DNA of 64,000 nt from Candidatus Nitrosocosmicus agrestis (GTDB lineage: Archaea > Thermoproteota > Nitrososphaeria > Nitrososphaerales > Nitrososphaeraceae): contig NZ_VUYS01000006.1 of assembly GCF_008389435.1 (NCBI RefSeq), forward strand, positions 104,615 through 168,614, written 5' to 3'. The notes below the pieces were generated by a model that saw only the letters and a program-made list of their open reading frames with translations, had not been told where the DNA came from and searched no databases. Made by a program: the position numbers and the translations under genes. This document shows positions 1 to 8,003 of this stretch, one piece after another; the first letter of the stretch is position 1; every line of letters starts with the position of its first letter.

Positions 1-980
1 TTAACCCCATTGGGGGAAGTAATTTGCCCTATGACATATTTAGATTTTATTCAAAGTCAGCAATGGTTATGCACAGTATATCAGATCATTCTCTAAACGT
101 ACCATCCAAAAAAGAAGTTGAAAAGTATCTCAACTCTTTGACACAGAATGCGCATTTAGAATCAGGGGACAAATGTACCGTTCCCATAACGATTTCAGAA
201 AAGGATTGTAATTGTAGTGGATTCGCACTTGGAAAGAATGTCATTATTTTATTCTCAAAGTCTCCAAGCGGAATGGAAGATATTCCACTTGATGTTAAGA
301 TAGATTTGGAGAAATATGCAAAAGAAATTGGATTTGAACAGATTCTGATAATTGATGCCCATAATTCGATGGGCGCAAAGATAGAACAAGAAGATATCAA
401 AAGGTTAGTCAAGATTGGAAAAGAATGTTTGCAAAAATTGGTTGTATCGTCACAACATAAGTTTAAGATAGGATATACGAATAGTTATCAAAATGAAGAC
501 CTTAAGTTCAAAGATTTAGAGAAATTTCCGGATCTTGGTAAAGGTCAATTTGGAGTTCTCGTGATTTCAATCAAAGATGTGGATCATTTACTATGTTGGA
601 CAGATTCAAACAATATGAAAAATGGCATAAGAGAGAGAATAATCGAGTCTTTAAGAAGCAAAGGATTTAAAATAATAGAAATCTGCACATCAGATACTCA
701 TGCTACCTCTGGCAAACGGAATACTAAAGGGTACTATACCCTTGGTGACGTAACACCAGTGGAAAGAATAATAGAAGTTCTTGATCATTTGGCCATAAGC
801 GCCAAAAATAGGACAAATCCATCCACATTTGAGATTTACAAGACTGAAAGTAGGGTCATGGTCATGGGAAACGATCAATTTGATGACTATTCAAATGCTC
901 TCGAAAAATCATTTTTAGTAACTAAAGTATTTCTTGCTGTAACATTCGTTGTATATGTCTCCATGTTGCTATTTACATAG
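1..980 (+). CDS. DUF2070-like membrane protein, 3' part
   Basis: The reading frame is open from base 3 and has no stop before the window edge, so this is the C-terminal part of a longer gene; a TTG at 24 is only an internal codon. What is visible is a soluble domain of about 290 residues with an IDAHNSMG motif and a DTHATSG motif, followed by one hydrophobic segment at the very C-terminus. These His/Asp motifs and the terminal membrane segment match the archaeal DUF2070 family, which normally carries several N-terminal membrane helices (outside this window). The function of the family is unknown. The DAH and DTH motifs suggest metal or phosphate chemistry, but that is inference. Confidence 0.6.
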   Translation, partial: NPIGGSNLPYDIFRFYSKSAMVMHSISDHSLNVPSKKEVEKYLNSLTQNAHLESGDKCTVPITISEKDCNCSGFALGKNVIILFSKSPSGMEDIPLDVKIDLEKYAKEIGFEQILIIDAHNSMGAKIEQEDIKRLVKIGKECLQKLVVSSQHKFKIGYTNSYQNEDLKFKDLEKFPDLGKGQFGVLVISIKDVDHLLCWTDSNNMKNGIRERIIESLRSKGFKIIEICTSDTHATSGKRNTKGYYTLGDVTPVERIIEVLDHLAISAKNRTNPSTFEIYKTESRVMVMGNDQFDDYSNALEKSFLVTKVFLAVTFVVYVSMLLFT

Positions 981-1007
981 GGTAATTGTAAGAATTAATT
1001 ACATGAG

Positions 1008-1082
1008 TGGATGAGGAGAGATTTGAACTCTCGACCACCTGTGTGTGAGACAGGTATCCTAACCAGCCTAGACTACCCATCC
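1008..1082 (-). tRNA. tRNA-Val (anticodon CAC)
   Basis: On the minus strand the acceptor stem GGATGGG (1076-1082) pairs with CTCATCC (1009-1015), with one G-U pair, and the discriminator is A at 1008. The anticodon stem CCTGT/ACAGG encloses the 7-base loop CTCACAC, giving anticodon CAC for valine. The T arm holds GTTCAAATC. Length is 75 nt, with no CCA encoded and no intron. An A/T-rich TATA-like element lies about 27 bp upstream, near 1105-1117. Confidence 0.93.
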
Positions 1083-1187
1083 TTTCATAGAACTCAATAA
1101 TTGATATTAAAAAACATTAATTAATCTTTGTTTGTAATCGACCCATAAAAAAGGATTTGTTCAAATTGATTTTCCTATGTTTTTATC

Positions 1188-2444
1188 TCAAGTTCCTTCA
1201 CCATACTCATTTATGTAGGTATTTTGGCTCTCAGATAACTTGTCAATAGAAATACCCATCGATTCGAGTTTTAAACTGGCAATGAGCAAATCCTGCTCTT
1301 TGTCTATATTATAAATTCTATTTTCAAACTTGCCTTTATTCTTAACAAGATTGAGGACTGACAAGAATTGGTTAGCAAAACTCATATCCATGACTTCAGA
1401 GGGATGACCTTCAGCAGCGACCAAATTGACCAATCGGCCCTCTCCAATAAGATTAACTTTCTTTTGATTGTTTAAAATGTATTGCTCGACGTTTTCGTTA
1501 ATCGCCTTGCTGCTTTTGGAAATCGTAGTAAGGTCATCTATAGAAATTTCTACATTAAAATGCCCTGCATTAGCCAAAATTACACCATCTTTCATCGTTT
1601 CAAAATGAGACCCAGTAATAACATCTTTACAACCTGTAGATGTGATAAATACATCACCGGCAGAAGCAGCATCCTGCATGGTCTTTACCATAAACCCATC
1701 CATTCTAGCTTTTAATGCATTTATCGGATCAATCTCGGTAACAATAACTGAAGCTCCAAATCCTCTAGCCCTACTAGCAATCCCTTTTCCAACGTGTCCA
1801 TACCCGGCGACAACTACAGTTTTCCCTGATAATAAGACATTTGTGGCACGTATGATTCCATCCAAAGCCGACTGGCCGGTTCCGTAAACATTATCAAAAT
1901 CATGTTTTGTTTCCGCATCATTAACCGCTACTATCGGGTAGCCTAACTTTGAGTTTTTCTCCAAGGCCTTGAGTCGTTGTACGCCGGTGGTGGTCTCTTC
2001 GGTACCTCCCTTAATATTTTTTCCATATTTGTCCAAATTCTTATGAAATTCAATCGTCAAATCTGCTCCATCATCTATTGTAATGTCAGGATTAAATTTT
2101 AAAACTGAGTATATATCATCATAATACTCCTTATTGTTAACCCCTCGGCTTGCGAAAATAGATAATCCTTCATCCTTGACTAGCGAGGCAGCAATATCAT
2201 CATTAGTGCTTAAAGGATTACATCCTGACCATGCTACAGTAGCACCTGCTGCAGCAAGAGTTTTAGTTAATACGGCGGTCTCCTTAGTTACGTGTAAGCA
2301 GCCCCCTACTACAACATCTTTTAAAGGTTTGGAATCCTCATATTTTTTCATCAAGGATAATAATACAGGCATATGGGACTCTGCCCATTCAATTTTCTTC
2401 TTACCTTTATCAGCAAGAGAAATATCTTTAATTCTATATTCCAT
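1188..2444 (-). CDS. ahcY: Adenosylhomocysteinase
   Basis: This 418-residue cytosolic enzyme reversibly hydrolyses S-adenosylhomocysteine to adenosine and homocysteine and so clears the product of SAM-dependent methylation. Visible signatures are the substrate region TEETTTG (about 148-154), the VNDAETKHDFDN segment (about 173-185) carrying the conserved Asn, Lys and Asp, and the NAD-binding GYGHVGKG (about 214-221). The C-terminus ends in an INEYGEG segment, slightly different from the usual Lys/Tyr-rich tail. Length is typical for the archaeal form. It is monocistronic and divergent from the glycosylase gene at 2488. Confidence 0.95.
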   Translation of the reverse strand: MEYRIKDISLADKGKKKIEWAESHMPVLLSLMKKYEDSKPLKDVVVGGCLHVTKETAVLTKTLAAAGATVAWSGCNPLSTNDDIAASLVKDEGLSIFASRGVNNKEYYDDIYSVLKFNPDITIDDGADLTIEFHKNLDKYGKNIKGGTEETTTGVQRLKALEKNSKLGYPIVAVNDAETKHDFDNVYGTGQSALDGIIRATNVLLSGKTVVVAGYGHVGKGIASRARGFGASVIVTEIDPINALKARMDGFMVKTMQDAASAGDVFITSTGCKDVITGSHFETMKDGVILANAGHFNVEISIDDLTTISKSSKAINENVEQYILNNQKKVNLIGEGRLVNLVAAEGHPSEVMDMSFANQFLSVLNLVKNKGKFENRIYNIDKEQDLLIASLKLESMGISIDKLSESQNTYINEYGEGT

Positions 2445-2487
2445 GAATAAAAAAATATAGACACCTTATATTACTTTAACACAAAGA

Positions 2488-3120
2488 ATGAGACTAAGCA
2501 GAGATTTTTTCGAACGGGAGACTCATAAGGTAGCACAATCATTGATTGGGAAATTATTAGTTAAACATGTCACATTCTTTGGACAATATATTAGGCTTAG
2601 TGGAATAATAACTGAAACAGAGGCATACGGCTTTATTGATGATCAGGCCAGTCATGCATACAAAGGTATGACAACTAGAAATATGGCGATGTTTGGTAAC
2701 GCTGGAACGGCATATATTTATTTTATATATGGTAATCATTATTGTATGAACATAGTTGCCAAAGAAAGAAACTCTTTGGCGGGCGCGGTCTTAATTAGAT
2801 CATTAGAACCAATTGAAGGAATAGGTGTTATGAAAATACTACGAAGATCAATGCATCTTTTTAACTTAACATCAGGTCCGGGAAAATTAACCCAGGCATT
2901 TAAAATAGGAAATAGACACAACCGTTTTGACCTCGTAGAGAATACGAATAAATATTTTTACGTAGAGGAAAATGGTATAGAAAAGGACTTTATAATTGTT
3001 CAGTCCCGTCGAATTGGCATAACATCAGAGACTGAAAGAAAATGGAGGTTTACAATGCATGTGAAGGAACCAGGTGTTTCAAGATATAGTCCAAGTAAAT
3101 ACTTGTCTAAATCAAGCTAA
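2488..3120 (+). CDS. DNA-3-methyladenine glycosylase (AAG/MPG family)
   Basis: The 210-residue product matches the alkyladenine/methylpurine-DNA glycosylase family, which flips out and excises alkylated or deaminated purines in base excision repair. It opens with SRDFFER and KVAQSLIGKLL. The ITETEAY segment carries the catalytic Glu, SHAYKGMTTRN follows, and YFIYGNHYCMNIV holds the Tyr used for base flipping. The C-terminal RRIGIT...WRF is also typical. Length is normal for the single-domain enzyme. It has a short upstream region shared with divergent ahcY. Confidence 0.92.
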   Translation: MRLSRDFFERETHKVAQSLIGKLLVKHVTFFGQYIRLSGIITETEAYGFIDDQASHAYKGMTTRNMAMFGNAGTAYIYFIYGNHYCMNIVAKERNSLAGAVLIRSLEPIEGIGVMKILRRSMHLFNLTSGPGKLTQAFKIGNRHNRFDLVENTNKYFYVEENGIEKDFIIVQSRRIGITSETERKWRFTMHVKEPGVSRYSPSKYLSKSS

Positions 3121-3192
3121 ATTTTAATTACCAAACGGATTAAATGAGTAAACTAGATTTGATATATATCACTATTGCAACAGAACACTAAG

Positions 3193-3519
3193 ATGCCTCT
3201 CAAGGACTTTCTTGTACCTGAAGAACATGTTAAATTCATCTGTAAAAGGGATATTGAATATGAGAATAAAAAATATGACCTTTTCATAACAAATAAAAGA
3301 ATTGTACTCTATAGAGAAAGTGGTTTGATCAACAAGTCTGAAGATGTTATTTGCGAAAAAATTGAAAGACTTCAAGGATTGGAATACAAAGAAAAGAGAG
3401 GCTTGTTAAATTTAGCAAAAATTTCAATAAATGGCGGGATTAAAATTGATATTAAGGGTCCTTCGAAAGAGGTTAAGAATATGTTCCAAGTCCTAGAATG
3501 TCTAATAAATTCGAAGTAG
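3193..3519 (+). CDS. Small PH-domain-like protein
   Basis: The product is about 108 residues. It reads as one beta-rich domain: LFITNKRIVLYRE is the typical core of bacterial/archaeal PH-like (bPH) domains, and the chain ends in a C-terminal helix (VKNMFQVLECLINS), as PH folds do. An in-frame TTG at 3175 would add six residues. I prefer ATG 3193 because a TATA element (GATATATATC, about 3160-3170) would place the transcript start near 3190, giving a leaderless or nearly leaderless mRNA. The partner is unknown; bPH domains usually bind membranes or proteins. It is followed by the convergent repeat-protein gene. Confidence 0.6.
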   Translation: MPLKDFLVPEEHVKFICKRDIEYENKKYDLFITNKRIVLYRESGLINKSEDVICEKIERLQGLEYKEKRGLLNLAKISINGGIKIDIKGPSKEVKNMFQVLECLINSK

Positions 3520-3534
3520 GAAAAGTAATTTCTC

Positions 3535-4503
3535 TTATGAAAAAACCTTTCCAAATATAACTTTAAGATCATCTAACCTTTTGTCATTGCCGTTGTCATT
3601 GTCATTGCCGTTGTCATTGTCATTGCCGTTGTCATTGTCATTGCCGTTGTCATTGTCATTGCCGTTGTCATTGTCATTGCCGTTGTCATTGTCATTGCCG
3701 TTGTCATTGTCATTGCCGTTGTCATTGTCATTGCCGTTGTCATTGTCATTGCCGTTGTCATTGTCATTGCCGTTGTCATTGTCATTGCCGTTGTCATTGT
3801 CATTGCCGTTGTCATTGTCATTGCCGTTGTCATTGTCATTGTCATTGCCGTTAGAAGAACCTGGCTTACCAAGTAAATTTCCTAGTTGATTTTCATAGTC
3901 ATCAGACAAGTTAGGATTTCCCAAATTTTCTGATTCTTCAAAATTAGTGTACTTGTGATTAGGCAGTATAGTAGACTTTGAGCTTTGCAAGTTGGTGTCA
4001 GTGTTTATTTTCTTTAATGGAATAGCATCAGATATTTTTGAAGTTGAAGATAGGCTTGGATCAGGGGCTATAGAAAAGTTGGTCATATTTTTGCAACAGG
4101 TATTGTTTGATGGGGTAATAACGTTTTTCTCATTTTCGGTGTTTATTTTCTTTAATGGAATAGCATCAGATATTTTTGAAGTTGAAGATAGGCTTGGATC
4201 AGGGGCTATAGAAAAGTTGGTCATATTTTTGCAACAGGTATTGTTTGATGGGGTAATAACGTTTTTCTCATTTTCGGTGTTTATTTTCTTTAATGGAATA
4301 GCATCAGATATTTTTGAAGTTGAAGATAGGCTTGGATCAGGGGCTATAGAAAAGTTGGTCATATTTTTGCAACAGGTATTGTTTGAGGGGGTAATAATTT
4401 CAATTGCTTGTACATGGAGACTGAAGAGTGAGATAGTCATCCCAAATAGAAGAAGAATAGGAATAATTAATAAAAATAAAATCAAATATTTGATGGGATA
4501 CAT
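3535..4503 (-). CDS. Secreted repeat protein (46-aa repeats and Gly/Asn/Asp array)
   Basis: The protein is about 322 residues. It starts with a hydrophobic segment (about residues 5-25) and a likely signal peptidase site after HVQA. Next come three 46-residue repeats, each with a Cys-Cys pair and N-glycosylation sequons (NNT, NMT, NFS), and a short linker. The chain then has about 14 copies of a six-residue Gly/Asn/Asp unit and a short basic/hydrophobic tail ending GKVFS. ATG 4503 is chosen over the in-frame TTG at 4509 because of the TATA spacing. I do not recognise a family. The acidic array could bind Ca2+ and the Cys pairs could crosslink an extracellular or surface polymer, but both ideas are inference. 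Confidence 0.7.
   Translation of the reverse strand: MYPIKYLILFLLIIPILLLFGMTISLFSLHVQAIEIITPSNNTCCKNMTNFSIAPDPSLSSTSKISDAIPLKKINTENEKNVITPSNNTCCKNMTNFSIAPDPSLSSTSKISDAIPLKKINTENEKNVITPSNNTCCKNMTNFSIAPDPSLSSTSKISDAIPLKKINTDTNLQSSKSTILPNHKYTNFEESENLGNPNLSDDYENQLGNLLGKPGSSNGNDNDNDNGNDNDNGNDNDNGNDNDNGNDNDNGNDNDNGNDNDNGNDNDNGNDNDNGNDNDNGNDNDNGNDNDNGNDNDNGNDNDNGNDKRLDDLKVIFGKVFS
3589..3850. repeat. 18-bp tandem array encoding Gly/Asn/Asp hexapeptides
   Basis: The core GCCGTTGTCATTGTCATT recurs with an exact 18-bp period from 3589 to 3823 (14 starts). A fifteenth start at 3847 follows after 24 bp, where one extra GTCATT is inserted. All units are in frame on the minus strand. Near-perfect identity indicates recent expansion by slippage or unequal recombination. 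There are no unique spacers, so it is not a CRISPR array. Confidence 0.95.
4001..4395. repeat. 138-bp tandem direct repeats (2.8 copies)
   Basis: Copies start at 4001, 4139 and 4277, exactly 138 bp apart, which keeps the reading frame (46 residues each). The first two are identical as read. The third diverges only at its end, near 4387, where it joins the unique signal-peptide region. Such identity means recent duplication or ongoing homogenisation. Confidence 0.95.
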
Positions 4504-4510
4504 TAACAAG

Positions 4511-4879
4511 TAGAATTATTAAATAAGATATAGGAGTTAATCATAATTGAACATGATAATCATTTTGTTATCATATGAAAGTAGATTATATTGTGATCAT
4601 GTAACAGTAAATGGTTGATAATAATAGATGCATTACCAATATTACTCATTAGTAACAATATCAAATCAAGGACATCGAAAATCATTAGAGCCTCATTCAG
4701 AATTTTTTTAAAAATGTCTAGTTATTTGGTCAATACTTTCTTGGGATAAAAACGGAACTTCTTTCTTAGATTTTTAATTTTATAATCAAATTTTAATCAA
4801 AAATCAATTTTTTCAAATGAAAATTTGAAAATATAATCGTTATGGGCTAACTTTAGCAAAATAGCTAAAAGTCTAAAAG
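4511..4879. other. Intergenic, no gene seen
   Basis: About 370 bp of very A/T-rich sequence between the 5' end of the repeat-protein gene and the 3' end of the OB-fold gene. It holds TATA-like sequence for the repeat-protein gene (around 4519-4532, minus strand). I see no further convincing feature. Confidence 0.5.
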
Positions 4880-5179
4880 TTATTCGTCCAAAACCGATAT
4901 CTTACCATATCGTCCAATGTTAAGACTATTCTCTCCCCTAAAGGCCTGTGTATAACCATTCTCTATCCCTATTTTATCACCTTCTTTAACCATTTTAATT
5001 TGGTCATCCCACAACGAGAGCTTGATACTACCGGTATCGTCAGAAATTATTGCATCAGCCACCAGTGCCGAACCACCTGCTCGCAAATTAACAGTTCTAG
5101 GCTCACTAATCTTTTCAATTGTTCCTTGGACGGTTACATGCCTCATATCATTTGTTAGTTCATTTATCTTCATAGTCAT
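4880..5179 (-). CDS. OB-fold single-stranded DNA-binding protein
   Basis: The 99-residue product is a single OB fold, with VTVQGTIEKISEPRTV, then ADAIISDDTGSIKLSLWDD, then VKEGDKIGIENGY, as in the archaeal RPA/SSB-type nucleic-acid-binding proteins. The DDTGSIKLSLWDD strand pair is the most characteristic part. There is no zinc finger and no acidic C-terminal tail, so it resembles the small crenarchaeal/thaumarchaeal SSB core. In-frame ATG codons at 5179 and 5173 are both possible starts. It could instead be an RPA-associated accessory protein. Confidence 0.72.
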   Translation of the reverse strand: MTMKINELTNDMRHVTVQGTIEKISEPRTVNLRAGGSALVADAIISDDTGSIKLSLWDDQIKMVKEGDKIGIENGYTQAFRGENSLNIGRYGKISVLDE

Positions 5180-5269
5180 CGTTTATCTCTTCAGATCTAA
5201 TCAATATAAAATTTTGGCATTTAATTGTTTGTTAAAAGCTTACAAATGAAATAAACCAAAAAGATCAAA

Positions 5270-5278
5270 AGATTATAA
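5270..5278 (+). promoter_or_regulatory. TATA box of tRNA-Leu
   Basis: ATTATAAAT is centred about 30 bp before the first base of the tRNA, the usual archaeal TATA-to-start distance. Confidence 0.55.
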
Positions 5279-5305
5279 ATCAGGGGATTATTCATTATCA
5301 GAAAA

Positions 5306-5404
5306 GGAGGAGTCGCGTAGCCTGGTCAAACGCGCAGGACTCAAGATATAAAATAAGAAATCCCGTCCTTTAGGGGTTCGTGGGTTCGAATCCCACCTCC
5401 TCCA
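5306..5404 (+). tRNA. tRNA-Leu (anticodon CAA) with a 14-nt intron
   Basis: Acceptor GGAGGAG (5306-5312) pairs with CTCCTCC (5397-5403), and the discriminator is A at 5404. The T arm is GTGGG TTCGAAT CCCAC. The anticodon loop is C-T-CAA-G followed by an insert of 14 nt (about 5346-5359), then A and the 3' half of the stem. Removing the insert gives 85 nt, the normal length of a type II leucine tRNA with a long variable arm (TCCTTTAGGGG region). The insert sits at the canonical 37/38 archaeal position. The anticodon stem CAGGA/TCCCG contains an A28-C42 mismatch. No CCA is encoded. Confidence 0.9.
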
Positions 5405-5494
5405 CTATTAATTTTAAGTAGATGTAACACAGCGATTAATCAAATCAACCAAATCATTGTTTAAATTAAATCAATGTTGCAACAAAAATGGGAT

Positions 5495-6883
5495 TTATTT
5501 CTTTACAACATAAAAATCGTATGACTTTAGCCTATTTTGCTTTATTAATTTATGAAAATAGAATTCTATGACAGAGTAAAAAGCTGGAAATGATTCTATC
5601 AGGCCAAGGAAAGGAGCCAATATCAAGGTCTGTATATGCAATAGTATTCTTTTTGGTATGCCGATACGTGTGTACTTAAGATTAAGGAATAATCCGACTT
5701 GGTATGAAAGCAGCCAAACCGTACTAGAAAATATCAGGATTAAACCTAGAGTACTATCAAATACTTGAATGTCAGTAAGAGGTCGCAAGATTTCATTATA
5801 CGTACTGTTAATATGTATTAACCTATCAAACCAAACGGACAAATCAAAACTAAGGTTATTATTCCAGTCAAAACTGGCATAAGAAAGAACGCTAATTACC
5901 TTCGGGATGTTTATGTACATTGCTAATGCAAGAGATATAACGCCAGATACAAACCCCAAAAAGAATGAAGTGCACTTGTATATTAAGCGGAATTTGAAAA
6001 AATTCGAAAACTTTTCTATATTTTGTAGGTTTCCAATTACCCATCTACGCCTTTGCATAAAGTGATCCTTAATATTTAGCGGAGGCTGTTCAAGCAAGAT
6101 ACCACCATGCCAACCCATTGAGTTACGGCCATATTTTTTGAATAATTCATATCCAAATCTTTGATCTTCTGCCAAGATTGGACCGAACTCCCATCCTATT
6201 TTATCCTCAACGTCAGACCTGACTAAGAGATTACTTCCATGCATATGGATGGGTGGAGGATTGTGCATGTGAGTGACGCATTCAAAACATCCAAAGGCTC
6301 GCATTGATTCAGCTAAAGCAGTAATTCTATTTGCCTTTTCGAATTTTAAAGGATAAAATATAGGTCCTTCACTGGCGATACCCCTCTTTTCTCGAATAAA
6401 TTTCAGGATTGACAAGACAGTTTGTTGGACAACATAACTTTCATCATCCATATGAAATATCCAATGATCGGAAGTTTGTTTTCGAAACTTCCTACGATAA
6501 ACAATAGCAAACTGCAATGCTCTTGCTTTTTTTATCGCGTTAGGAGAAAAATTCTTGTCAACGCATATTACCTTGCATGGCAGGTCATTCAATGTCCTTT
6601 CGTCGAATGGATCTTCAGTAACTACTAGGATTTCATATTTCGTGTAATTAGTTTCCCTACAAGATTCAATAATTGATTGAATGCCCCTTCTCACAACACT
6701 GGTCCTTGTCGCAGACCTAGTGGTAATTTGGAAAATTATTTTAGGATCATTAGGAATTCTCCTAAGGTCTTTTTCGATGAATTGTTTATTATTTCTGACA
6801 AACCTATAGAACAACTTTACTGCATTAGGGATGAAAAAAATCCAAAGAATGGTAGCTATCATTAAAGCAGGATTATCAATCAA
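5495..6883 (-). CDS. Membrane glycosyltransferase family 2, Egghead-like
   Basis: The 462-residue protein has an N-terminal membrane segment, a GT2 catalytic domain (about 45-290) and several C-terminal membrane helices. The IFHMDDESYV segment (about 142-151) provides the metal-binding Asp motif, AEDQRFG the acidic catalytic motif and QRRRWVIGN the Q/RxxRW motif of processive-type GT2 enzymes. The HMHGSNLLVR region and overall order resemble animal Egghead (beta-1,4-mannosyltransferase). The archaeal role is probably building a surface glycan or glycolipid; donor and acceptor are unknown. The first in-frame start is TTG at 6883, with an ATG at 6862 as alternative. It is divergent from the TFB gene. 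Confidence 0.82.
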   Translation of the reverse strand: MIDNPALMIATILWIFFIPNAVKLFYRFVRNNKQFIEKDLRRIPNDPKIIFQITTRSATRTSVVRRGIQSIIESCRETNYTKYEILVVTEDPFDERTLNDLPCKVICVDKNFSPNAIKKARALQFAIVYRRKFRKQTSDHWIFHMDDESYVVQQTVLSILKFIREKRGIASEGPIFYPLKFEKANRITALAESMRAFGCFECVTHMHNPPPIHMHGSNLLVRSDVEDKIGWEFGPILAEDQRFGYELFKKYGRNSMGWHGGILLEQPPLNIKDHFMQRRRWVIGNLQNIEKFSNFFKFRLIYKCTSFFLGFVSGVISLALAMYINIPKVISVLSYASFDWNNNLSFDLSVWFDRLIHINSTYNEILRPLTDIQVFDSTLGLILIFSSTVWLLSYQVGLFLNLKYTRIGIPKRILLHIQTLILAPFLGLIESFPAFYSVIEFYFHKLIKQNRLKSYDFYVVKK

Positions 6884-7018
6884 TTAAATAACTATGAATA
6901 TTATTATTTAATAATTTAATTGTTTTTTCTATTATTATTTTCGCTTACCTAAATTTTTCTACTTATATTCATATAGTAAGATAGTTATTCTTAACTTTTC
7001 AAAAAAGAATAAATAATA

Positions 7019-7030
7019 ACTTATATAAGT
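7019..7030 (+). promoter_or_regulatory. TATA box of TFB gene
   Basis: CTTATATAAG, centred near 7024, lies about 29 bp before the ATG at 7054. This predicts a very short leader or none. Confidence 0.5.
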
Positions 7031-7053
7031 AATAAAGGATTGAATATAATTTC

Positions 7054-7974
7054 ATGCATCCAGAAGGCAAGGTAGACAGATCAAAGCCACTGATTTGTGA
7101 GTTTTGCAAAAGTGATTCAGTTATATTTGACAATGTATCGTTTGAATATGTTTGCTCAGCCTGTGGGTGTGTTTCTAGTCAAGATCCCAATTCAGATTCT
7201 ATGACAAATTTCAGGGCTAACTCGGGTTATAATGATAGGACTAGGACAGGCATGCCCGAATCATTGGCTATTCACAATAAGGGTTTATCAACCTTGATTG
7301 GGATTGGCGATACCGATGCAAGGGGCAAAGCGCTTGAACCGTCTCAGAAAAACAGCATACAAAGGCTAAGAACATGGAACAATAGAGCACAACTAAATGA
7401 CTCCGTTTCTAGAAATTTAGAAAAGGCGCTAAAACTTCTAAACAATTTTGGTGACAAGCTCTATTTGAGTCAAGCAGTTATCGAAGGGGCTGCATATATC
7501 TACAGGAAAGCAGCAATCAAGAAACTAGCTAAAGGTCGCTCAACGTTGGGATTAGTAGGAGCTGCACTGTATGCGGCGTGTAGGGAAACAGCAACTCCAA
7601 AGACGATAACAGATATTGCAACAGCATGTAATATTACTACCAAAGATATTATGTCTCATTATAAACTTATTTTAAAGGAGCTTTCATTGCAAATGCCAGT
7701 TCTGCATGGTCCAGATTACGTAACATTGATCTGTAATCGTTTACAGTTGAGTGAGAAAACAAAGAGAGAAGCTTTGAGAATTTTTTCCATGGTACAGCAA
7801 AATAGGATATCAATTGGAAAGAATCCTAGAGCGCTTGCAGGATCTATTATATATCTCGCATCGCAAAATTGCAATGAGTTTTTGAGGCAAGTTGAAATTT
7901 GTCAAGTCGCCGAGATATCAACAGTCTCTTTAAGAAAAAGATGCAAGGAAATAAAATCCAAAGTTGAATTGTGA
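7054..7974 (+). CDS. tfb: Transcription initiation factor TFB
   Basis: The 306-residue archaeal TFIIB homologue recruits RNA polymerase to TBP-bound promoters. The N-terminal zinc ribbon has Cys at 15, 18, 34 and 37. The B-reader/linker region follows (about 55-105, with RTWNNRAQ). Two cyclin-like repeats come next (about 115-205 and 210-300), ending in a helix with SLRKRCKEI that contacts the BRE. Length and order are normal. Thaumarchaea often carry several TFBs; whether this is the housekeeping one cannot be told here. Confidence 0.95.
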   Translation: MHPEGKVDRSKPLICEFCKSDSVIFDNVSFEYVCSACGCVSSQDPNSDSMTNFRANSGYNDRTRTGMPESLAIHNKGLSTLIGIGDTDARGKALEPSQKNSIQRLRTWNNRAQLNDSVSRNLEKALKLLNNFGDKLYLSQAVIEGAAYIYRKAAIKKLAKGRSTLGLVGAALYAACRETATPKTITDIATACNITTKDIMSHYKLILKELSLQMPVLHGPDYVTLICNRLQLSEKTKREALRIFSMVQQNRISIGKNPRALAGSIIYLASQNCNEFLRQVEICQVAEISTVSLRKRCKEIKSKVEL

Positions 7975-8003
7975 AAAAATACTAACTGTGGTTTCCACAT
8001 TCT

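Noticed and set aside
3581..3889. Plus-strand Ser/Leu/Pro repeat frame over the 18-bp array
   Set aside because: It is the antisense of the 18-bp array (a multiple of three keeps all frames open). The minus-strand protein has a signal peptide and matching gene structure.
3586..4395. CRISPR array
   Set aside because: Repeats are directly abutting without unique spacers, the unit is in frame with a protein, and no cas genes are near.
3992..4513. Plus-strand frame over the 138-bp repeats
   Set aside because: A mirror of the 138-bp repeat; the opposite strand carries the signal peptide, sequons and promoter.
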